Assembly (NCBI GenBank): GCA_943913835.1
Contig: CALTZU010000148.1
Span: forward strand, 1-8,186
Reading direction: 5' to 3'
Origin: an uncultured Rheinheimera sp.
GTDB taxonomy: Bacteria; Pseudomonadota; Gammaproteobacteria; Enterobacterales; Alteromonadaceae
DNA: 8,186 nucleotides
Shown piece by piece: positions 1 through 5,350 of the stretch. Both the position numbers and the translations under genes were made by a program. Position 1 is the stretch's first letter. Every line of letters begins with the position of its first letter. A model generated the notes under the pieces. The model worked only from the letters and a program-made list of their open reading frames with translations, did no database searches and was not told the origin of the DNA.

Positions 1-863
1 TCACGCAGGCCTTGTTCGTCAATCAGGGTATCACCACGGTCTATGCCTTTTTCAGTACCGCCATCCCCGACAAAGTGTTTAGCTGTGGCAATACGACCAT
101 AACCTTGCAAAAAGTCTTTACCTAAAGTGCCCTGTAAACCCGACACCATTTGGCCTGCATAGGCTTTGACTATGGCTGGGTCTTCAGAGTAACTCTCATA
201 AGTACGGCCCCAACGGTCATCCCGCACTACGGCCACAGTAGGTGCAAAACTCCATTCAATACCTGTAGCTGCCACTTCTTTGGCTGTGGCCACTCCTATG
301 CGGTGGATCAGTTCAGGGTCATTGGCTGCACCCAGACCAATATTGTGCGGAAACAAAGTGGCGCCATAGACATTGCTATGGCCATGCATAGCGTCTGTGC
401 CCCAAATAGTTGGGATACGGCTGCCGTCCTGACTGGCATCCACTGAGGCTTGATACATTTCGTCGGCGTATTTCAGCCACAGCTCAGCCGAAGCGCGTTT
501 TTTACCATAAGGTGCGGTATTGCCGCCGTTCAGGTAAGAACCAAAGCCGTATTTACGCATTTGTGCCACCGACATATAGCCAATTTCCGGCTGGATCATC
601 TGCGCCACTTTTTGCCCTAAAGTCATCCGGGCCAGGATCTGGTCCAGCACTTTTTCCAGCTGTGGGTCGCGTTTTAAACCTGTGTTGACATAAGGCCATT
701 GCACAGCAGTGCTTTGAGTTTGTGTCTCGGCCGTGGTTTCGCTCTGACTTGCAGTTGCTGTGGCTTGAGCTGCGGTAGCGGCCAGTATGAAACTCACCGC
801 GGCCAGACTTTGTTTTTTGTAGCGGTTTTTACTGAGAGTGTGAGTGATGCTGGTACTGATCAT
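1..863 (-). CDS. GH3 exo-beta-glucosidase (ExoP-like), N-terminal part, runs off left edge
   Basis: Translating the minus strand from 863 gives 287 uninterrupted codons that continue past position 1. The predicted role is hydrolysis of beta-glucans or cello/laminari-oligosaccharides from the non-reducing end, in the periplasm or outside the cell. Residues 1-34 look like a long signal peptide (KNRYKK, then a hydrophobic stretch ending AAQA), followed by a Thr/Gln/Ser-rich linker. The GH3 (beta/alpha)8 domain starts near residue 60. It shows KVAQMIQPEI (85-94), YGFGSYLNGG (105-114), WGTDAMHGH (154-162, Asp157 being a likely substrate-binding residue), RWGRTYESYSED (217-228) and KHFVGDGGT (262-270, the Lys-His pair of the family). 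The nucleophile Asp and the C-terminal domain lie outside the window. ATG 863 is preferred because AAGGAA sits 7 nt upstream. An in-frame ATG at 881 has no ribosome binding site. Family assignment is firm; exact substrate is inferred. Confidence 0.93.
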   Translation of the reverse strand, partial: MISTSITHTLSKNRYKKQSLAAVSFILAATAAQATATASQSETTAETQTQSTAVQWPYVNTGLKRDPQLEKVLDQILARMTLGQKVAQMIQPEIGYMSVAQMRKYGFGSYLNGGNTAPYGKKRASAELWLKYADEMYQASVDASQDGSRIPTIWGTDAMHGHSNVYGATLFPHNIGLGAANDPELIHRIGVATAKEVAATGIEWSFAPTVAVVRDDRWGRTYESYSEDPAIVKAYAGQMVSGLQGTLGKDFLQGYGRIATAKHFVGDGGTEKGIDRGDTLIDEQGLR

Positions 864-894
864 CAATAGGTTCCTTCGCATGGTCACAGCGCAC

Positions 895-908
895 TACCAG
901 AACTGGTA
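895..908. promoter_or_regulatory. Perfect 6-2-6 dyad upstream of the GH3 gene, possible operator
   Basis: TACCAG-AA-CTGGTA is a perfect inverted repeat ending 32 nt before the GH3 start codon at 863. It lies in the only space available for a GH3 promoter, since the receptor's terminator occupies 922-954. It could be a repressor or activator site, but no regulator is visible nearby and I do not recognise the motif. Confidence 0.3.
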
Positions 909-921
909 TGAAACGCCGGAT

Positions 922-954
922 AAAAAGAAACCGCTCATTAAAACGAGCGGTTTC
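922..954 (-). terminator. Rho-independent terminator of the TonB-dependent receptor gene
   Basis: A perfect 10-bp stem (927-936 with 945-954, GAAACCGCTC/GAGCGGTTTC) closes an 8-nt loop. Read on the minus strand it is followed at once by TTTTTA (926-921). It lies 18 nt past the receptor's stop codon, and so separates that transcript from the GH3 gene downstream. Read on the plus strand, the stem is not followed by a T-run. Confidence 0.88.
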
Positions 955-971
955 TGCACTAGTGAAAAAGC

Positions 972-3674
972 TTAGAAATTAAAGCCTGCGCGCACGCCGT
1001 AATACCTTGGCATATTAAAGCTGCCTTTCGGGAAGCCTTTACCTGTGTTACTCCATTGCTGCACTGTTTCGTCGGTAGCGTTGCTGACAAAAAGTTCAGC
1101 GAACCAGACCTGACTCACTGGCTCATATTTCAGTGACGCATTGGCAAAGGTATGGGCGTCTCTGCGATCGTCTATATAACGAACTGCTTCGTCAGACACC
1201 GCAAAGTCCATATCGTCCATATGTCGGTCGACGTTCCAGATGGTGTTGTAGGACTTGTCTTTCCAACTTAAGTTAAACCAGCCGTGGATAAAACCGTAAC
1301 TGCCCAAATCAAAACTATGGGTGTAGCTTAAGTTGGCGGTGTATTTCGGCACCATCGCCAGCTGATTGCCTTTGAGGTTAGTGGTCAGCACGTCGTTTTC
1401 AGGGTCAATCGACTCTTCATAAGACAAACCAAACAGATACTCAGGGTCGTAATCCCATTTGGTGATCCAGTCTTCGGTCACCTCGGCATCCGTGTAGGTA
1501 ACATAACCATTGATACGGCCTGCCGGATAAGGTTTCCAGTCAAATTCCAGCTCCACCCCTTTGATGGTCGAACCTGGCACGTTTTGGGTGTAGTAAGCCA
1601 CCACTGGCATATTGCGGTAATCCAGCACAGGCTGACCGTTTGCATCCAGCACAGGGCTGCCATCAGGGTTTTCTACCGGCGCCAGACGTTCTACAGTACC
1701 AACAGAACCTACTGAAGCGTATTGCATATCTGTGTAGTCGGTATAGAAAAACACTGCCTGTAAATTCAACGAGTTATCTAATAAGCTGGTTTTTGTACCC
1801 AGCTCATAGGTCACCACTTGTTCAGGGTCAAACTGGGTTTCAATACGTTGTACTTGACCTGTTCTGTCATTGACCACTTCAAACACGTCACCTATACCAC
1901 CAGCTTTAAAGCCTGAAGCGACATAGCCGTAAACCATAGTGTTTTCTGTCAGATCATAATCCAGACCTAAGCGGAAATCGTGGTTACGCCAGCTGCCTTT
2001 GTTGTCATTGGCAAAAGAGGATTTGTAAATGGACGGATCTTCAAAGGCATTAGTCGGTAATTCGGACAACACAGTGCGGTTATACCAGCCCGGCGCGCAA
2101 CCATCGGCATTGGAACAACGTAAAGTGCGGCCACCCACGTCTTCTTTGGTTTCGTCGCTGAAACGGTAACCCAACGTCAGGTGCAGATCAGAACTTAAGT
2201 TGTAGGTCGCCTGACCAAACACTGCCAAAGCGTCGGTAGAACGGTCTGGTTGATCCCAAAACGCCTTGTCATCCATAGGGTTGTCGTAATAACCCACAGT
2301 AGTGGTTTTTTCATGGAACAGGTTTACACCTGCTATCCAGACTAAATCACCCAGTTCATCCGACTGCAATTGCAGCTCTGTCGAGTAAGAACGTGCGCCT
2401 GTGCCATCGAGGAAAAACATAGCGCCGTCCCAGACATCCAGGCCTGTCTCAATATCCTGAGCTGATTGACGCCGCATATCTTCGTAACCTGCCAACCACA
2501 CCAGATTAAGCTCGTCGGTCAGCTCATAATTTAAGGTATTGCGCAGATAGGTGATATCCAGCTCCAGTTTACCCGGCACGTTCACCACGGCTTGATAGGT
2601 ATTGTCGCTGGGTAAAAAGTTAGAACAGTCGCCGCCCATCTCGGTAGGTCTGCCGCGCAATTTGTCACAGTTGACCATATCCACTGAACCCGCACTGTCG
2701 TTTTTGTAATACTGAAACACAGTGTGGTTGGAGAAATTACCTGCGGCCGGTTCCCACAAAGTACTGACGCGGAATGAATGCTCATTGGCATTGTTGTAGA
2801 AATCGCTTTTATCCGCCGCTGTTAAAGCCCGGATTTTTTGTGCTTCCGGATCTGTGCCTGCCGCATCTATCCACCAGTTTTCGCGTTGGGTTAAGGTTTG
2901 ACCTATGCCCTGATAGGAGCCTTCGGCAATAACCGGAGCATCCAGCACTCCAGCTGGCAGATAACGGGTGTCGTACTGATTCGGGTCGTAGTAGCCTTCG
3001 ACATAGGAATCACGTTTTAAACCTTTGCCGGAAAAACGCACGGCAAAATCATCACTCACCGCCAGGTTAAACATGCCGCCTACACTTTTGGCATTAAATT
3101 TACCCATCTCGGTATTCAGGTTACCAAAGGTACTGCTCATATCCGGCTTGGCGGTCAGTACGTTTATGCTGCCGACAGTCGAGTTACGGCCAAACAAAGT
3201 GCCTTGTGGACCACGCAGTGCTTCAACGCGCTCTACGTCATACATCAGCGCCAGCGCGCCTTGCATACGAGGTGAATAAATACCGTCCAGATGCACGCCT
3301 ACAGCTGGGTCACCCAGTTCAGTAATGTTGGTAGAGCGAATACCACGCATGGTAATCACAGGTGCTGCCTGCTCAGACGAGACTGCAATATCCAGACCTG
3401 GCACTAAATTGGCGATATCCACCACATTGTTAACGCCGTTTTGTTGCAGCTGGGCTTCACTCAGGGCTGAAATAGCCACAGGCGTTTCCATCAGTTTGGT
3501 TTTGCGTTTGGTGGCCGTGACTGAAATCACTTCCAGTTCAGTTTCATTGGCAACGGCCTGTGATTTGGCCGCTTCTGTGTTGCTGTTGCTATTAGTGACA
3601 TCAGCTTGCTGCGCCATAGCAGAAAAAGCGCATGCCATCGCTATCGCAAGCGAAAGCGCGTTACGTTTATGCAT
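972..3674 (-). CDS. TonB-dependent outer-membrane receptor (900 aa)
   Basis: This is an outer-membrane active transporter driven by TonB-ExbBD, predicted to import a bulky ligand. Residues 1-21 form a signal peptide (MHKR, hydrophobic core, AMA cleavage). A TonB-box-like segment LEVISVTATKR is at 47-57. The plug domain spans about 60-175 with TPVAISALS, IANLVPGLDI, TMRGIRS and ERVEALRGPQGTLFGRNS. The rest is a beta-barrel of alternating aromatic strands, ending in the typical terminal Phe (GVRAGFNF). Two close cysteine pairs (C336/C350 and C520/C526) may form disulfides in external loops. A Gly/Thr-rich plug and 900-residue length are usual for large carbohydrate- or siderophore-type receptors. 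The adjacent GH3 gene favours a glucan oligosaccharide as ligand, which is inference. ATG 3674 is preceded by a GGGGTGAG-like ribosome binding site. The gene is intact and ends just before a strong terminator. Confidence 0.95.
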   Translation of the reverse strand: MHKRNALSLAIAMACAFSAMAQQADVTNSNSNTEAAKSQAVANETELEVISVTATKRKTKLMETPVAISALSEAQLQQNGVNNVVDIANLVPGLDIAVSSEQAAPVITMRGIRSTNITELGDPAVGVHLDGIYSPRMQGALALMYDVERVEALRGPQGTLFGRNSTVGSINVLTAKPDMSSTFGNLNTEMGKFNAKSVGGMFNLAVSDDFAVRFSGKGLKRDSYVEGYYDPNQYDTRYLPAGVLDAPVIAEGSYQGIGQTLTQRENWWIDAAGTDPEAQKIRALTAADKSDFYNNANEHSFRVSTLWEPAAGNFSNHTVFQYYKNDSAGSVDMVNCDKLRGRPTEMGGDCSNFLPSDNTYQAVVNVPGKLELDITYLRNTLNYELTDELNLVWLAGYEDMRRQSAQDIETGLDVWDGAMFFLDGTGARSYSTELQLQSDELGDLVWIAGVNLFHEKTTTVGYYDNPMDDKAFWDQPDRSTDALAVFGQATYNLSSDLHLTLGYRFSDETKEDVGGRTLRCSNADGCAPGWYNRTVLSELPTNAFEDPSIYKSSFANDNKGSWRNHDFRLGLDYDLTENTMVYGYVASGFKAGGIGDVFEVVNDRTGQVQRIETQFDPEQVVTYELGTKTSLLDNSLNLQAVFFYTDYTDMQYASVGSVGTVERLAPVENPDGSPVLDANGQPVLDYRNMPVVAYYTQNVPGSTIKGVELEFDWKPYPAGRINGYVTYTDAEVTEDWITKWDYDPEYLFGLSYEESIDPENDVLTTNLKGNQLAMVPKYTANLSYTHSFDLGSYGFIHGWFNLSWKDKSYNTIWNVDRHMDDMDFAVSDEAVRYIDDRRDAHTFANASLKYEPVSQVWFAELFVSNATDETVQQWSNTGKGFPKGSFNMPRYYGVRAGFNF

Positions 3675-4201
3675 TGTCTCACCCCTGTCTGTTGATACTT
3701 TTTTGTTTTATGTTGTTATGGCGAACCAAACAGCAGGGTTTGCCACGGCTTTAACCTTAATGGCTGGCTAAACACAGAGATACAGAGATTCGACAAGGCG
3801 AGTTGGTCATACTACAACACGATTCAAACTGGATTGTTGTGGGCTTGGGCAGTGAAAAATAATCTTTATCATGAATGTGGATAAAGCTGCAGGGCAGCAG
3901 AAAATCCACAAAAAATACGTGAATACGCCCTTTTGCGGTACTAAGTGGTCTGGGCCTCCACAACCATTCCAGAGGCTGTCACAAAAGTACTGACGCTGTG
4001 GTGATGCAGTTTGTAGACACTGGTGGTGGCACTTCCCGGAAGCGGCTTGAAAGAGTCTATGATCACAAGGTCGACATTCTATTAAAGCCCTAACCGGTTT
4101 TAGTTGCATTTCCAACTCTTGGCATAAATTCCTGCTGCTTCGCCAAATTCATCTGTTTTTTGCAGCCCCTCAGTTGGCTTCATAAAAATGCATCTCCAGG
4201 C
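3675..4201. other. Long intergenic region upstream of the receptor, no gene recognised
   Basis: No reading frame here has a ribosome binding site, recognisable domain or protein-like composition. The longest (minus strand, 3807-4115) translates to a Cys/His/Pro-rich, low-plausibility peptide. The region must hold the receptor's promoter, but I could not pick a convincing -35/-10 pair. Visible small structures are an ACAACA...TGTTGT inverted repeat (3814-3819/3835-3840), an imperfect GGCGAACC...GGTTTGCC repeat (3720-3727/3737-3744) and a CAGAGAT direct repeat (3775-3781/3783-3789). None is strong enough to name. It may contain regulatory DNA or a decayed gene. Confidence 0.5.
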
Positions 4202-4232
4202 TTGACTTCAAGTTGACTTGAAGTCGTAAGCT
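4202..4232 (+). promoter_or_regulatory. MerR-type promoter and operator for the cupin gene
   Basis: The -35 TTGACT (4202-4207) and -10 TAAGCT (4227-4232) are separated by exactly 19 bp, the overlong spacer typical of promoters activated by MerR-family DNA distortion. Inside is a perfect 9-2-9 palindrome, ACTTCAAGT-TG-ACTTGAAGT (4205-4224). The expected transcription start is about 4239, giving a leader of roughly 26 nt that holds the cupin gene's ribosome binding site. A near-copy lies upstream of the MFS gene at 5262-5281, and a MerR gene lies between the two sites. Confidence 0.85.
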
Positions 4233-4264
4233 ACTCAGGACAGTTGAACTTAGGAGGTAATGAA

Positions 4265-4777
4265 ATGAAGAAAACTGCACTAGAGGCCTTTATTTCTGAG
4301 GTGAAGAAGCATTGGACCGGACTTAACAGCGAAACAGTTGAAGCAGTCAGACAACTGCTGGCAGACCTGACAAAAAGTTCGCCTGAAGAGCCGTGGCTGA
4401 AAGATATTCTGCAACAACGACCTGCAGCTAAAGAGCTTTACCGGGATCCCGACCATGGATTTATTTTGCTGGCACACAGTGAAGAGCAAGGCACCTATCG
4501 GCATCCACACGATCATGGTGCGGGTTGGGTTTTTTATGCTGTCTATTCCGGCGAAATAGCAATGACGACATATGAATTAATAACCTCTGCTAAAGGCGAA
4601 ACGAAGTTGGTTTCCAGAGGTTCAGACCTGATGCAAAGCGGACAGTGCAGGGTGTTTTTGCCTGGTGATATTCATGACACTCGCTGCTTAACTGAGGGTT
4701 TTATTCAATTTCGACTGACCAGCACAGACTTTAAAAAGGAAATTGAACAAGGCCGCATGATTAAATTTGCATCTTAA
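4265..4777 (+). CDS. Cupin-fold putative metal-dependent enzyme (170 aa), cysteine-dioxygenase-like
   Basis: This is a small, soluble, probably cytoplasmic protein of the double-stranded beta-helix (cupin) superfamily. An N-terminal helical part (1-60) precedes the barrel. Cupin motif 1 is seen as HPHDHG (80-85; His82 and His84 are likely metal ligands, His80 possibly too), followed by VYSGE with Glu97. Motif 2 is GQCRVFLPGDIHDT, with His137 as the further ligand. The layout resembles cysteine/thiol dioxygenase-like cupins, but no substrate-specific signature is evident, so the reaction is unknown. ATG 4265 is chosen over an upstream in-frame TTG (4244) because TAGGAGGT (4251-4258) lies 7 nt before it and overlaps the TTG-initiated reading. 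The gene has its own MerR-type promoter and converges with the regulator gene, 30 bp apart. Co-control with an efflux pump suggests a role in modifying or detoxifying a small molecule (inference). Confidence 0.85.
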   Translation: MKKTALEAFISEVKKHWTGLNSETVEAVRQLLADLTKSSPEEPWLKDILQQRPAAKELYRDPDHGFILLAHSEEQGTYRHPHDHGAGWVFYAVYSGEIAMTTYELITSAKGETKLVSRGSDLMQSGQCRVFLPGDIHDTRCLTEGFIQFRLTSTDFKKEIEQGRMIKFAS

Positions 4778-4790
4778 AACTGGAGTTGAT

Positions 4791-4828
4791 GCTCCGGTCA
4801 AAGGTTGTTAAGGACGCTTGACCGGGGC
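4791..4828. terminator. Hairpin between the convergent cupin and merR-type genes, possible shared terminator
   Basis: GCTCCGGTCAA (4791-4801) can pair with TTGACCGGGGC (4818-4828) in an 11-bp stem with one G:U pair and a 16-nt loop. The loop contains the regulator's stop codon, and the distal arm lies inside that gene's last codons. Neither side is followed by a clean T-run, so it is not a textbook Rho-independent terminator. It may act as a weak bidirectional terminator or stabilise 3' ends. Confidence 0.35.
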
Positions 4829-5248
4829 TGCTGTACTAGTTTTGTGCTCTCGCGCCTGATACTTGCCCGCAACTCTTAAGAGTTTTTGAAACTTAGGACA
4901 TTCGCTGTGCTTTTCTGCGGTGCATTTTGCTGCATGCTCAAGGCATCGCTGTATAGCCACAAGTTGCTTAACACGTTGTGCTATTTCGTTTGCTCTTGCC
5001 GTCAGGCTTTGCCGATTTACTTCAAACTGCCCTTTAGTTGTAAACATCGACTGTATTTCCTCAAGAGAAAATCCTGCTCGTTGTCCCAGGGCAATGAACT
5101 CTAGTTGTTCAAAAACATAAGTATCAAAAATCCGCTTCAGACCATTCCTACCAATTGATTTGATGAGTTTTTTTTCTTCGTAATACCTGATAGTTGATGC
5201 TGGAAGTCCTGACTTTTTCGATAGTTTTGAAATATCTATTAACCCCAT
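4808..5248 (-). CDS. MerR-family transcriptional regulator (146 aa)
   Basis: This is a dimeric DNA-binding activator/repressor. The N-terminal winged helix-turn-helix covers about residues 3-70: IDISKLSKKSGLPASTIRYYEEKKLI, then the wing with FDTYVFEQLEFIALGQRAGFSLEEI. A long dimerisation helix follows (about 75-105). The effector region holds C102, C109, H114 and C117 in the pattern CTAEKHSECPKF, which recalls the C-terminal metal- or thiol-sensing loops of CueR/ZntR/CadR but with different spacing, so the inducer is unknown. ATG 5248 is the only possible start, because an in-frame TAA lies at 5264-5266. The ribosome binding site is weak. The gene is divergent from the MFS exporter, and its start codon is 13 bp from operator 5262-5281, which implies autoregulation. 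The same palindrome controls the cupin gene on its other side. No clear minus-strand promoter was identified, though it must overlap the operator. Confidence 0.93.
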   Translation of the reverse strand: MGLIDISKLSKKSGLPASTIRYYEEKKLIKSIGRNGLKRIFDTYVFEQLEFIALGQRAGFSLEEIQSMFTTKGQFEVNRQSLTARANEIAQRVKQLVAIQRCLEHAAKCTAEKHSECPKFQKLLRVAGKYQAREHKTSTAAPVKRP

Positions 5249-5258
5249 AACTCTGGCC

Positions 5259-5289
5259 TTGACTTAAAGTTAACTTGAAGTAGTACAGT
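5259..5289 (+). promoter_or_regulatory. MerR-type promoter and operator for the MFS gene, shared with the divergent regulator
   Basis: The -35 TTGACT (5259-5264) and -10 TACAGT (5284-5289) are exactly 19 bp apart. The palindrome ACTTAAAGT-TA-ACTTGAAGT (5262-5281) differs from a perfect dyad at one pair. It matches the cupin operator at all but two positions and has the same offset from the -35. The predicted start is about 5296, giving a leader of about 55 nt to the MFS start codon. It also lies just upstream of the regulator's start at 5248. Confidence 0.87.
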
Positions 5290-5350
5290 ACAAAAACTTT
5301 AACAATTGCGCAATCAGGCCAGTTGCTTGTTGACTATTCAGGAGCTGAAG

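Noticed and set aside
3325..3771. Plus-strand frame of 148 codons antisense to the receptor's start
   Set aside because: It is the complement of a clearly real gene, has low-complexity Ala/Ser/Leu composition and lacks a ribosome binding site.
3775..3789. CAGAGAT direct repeat
   Set aside because: Two copies of a 7-mer only; no array, no link to a mobile element.
3814..3840. ACAACA-N15-TGTTGT inverted repeat upstream of the receptor
   Set aside because: Only 6-bp arms with a long, non-symmetric centre, about 140 bp from the start codon; not distinguishable from chance.
3926..4093. Plus-strand frame of about 55 codons ending at a stop near 4093, with a superficially protein-like segment DTGGGTSRKRLERV
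   Set aside because: No ribosome binding site or good start codon, no family recognised, and too short to distinguish from chance.
3807..4115. Minus-strand open frame upstream of the receptor (102 codons), and an overlapping one at 3757-3963
   Set aside because: Composition is Cys/His/Pro-rich and unlike a folded protein, there is no ribosome binding site, and the two frames overlap each other. Likely chance openings.
4244..4264. TTG start extending the cupin gene by seven codons
   Set aside because: The strong TAGGAGGT ribosome binding site lies inside this extension and is ideally placed for ATG 4265.
5305..5314. ATTGCGCAAT palindrome in the MFS leader
   Set aside because: A 10-bp palindrome is short enough to occur by chance, and no second copy was seen near the module.
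5306..5350. TTG start extending the MFS protein by 15 residues
   Set aside because: No ribosome binding site precedes it, while AGGAG sits 6 nt before ATG 5351, and the predicted transcription start leaves only about 10 nt before the TTG.
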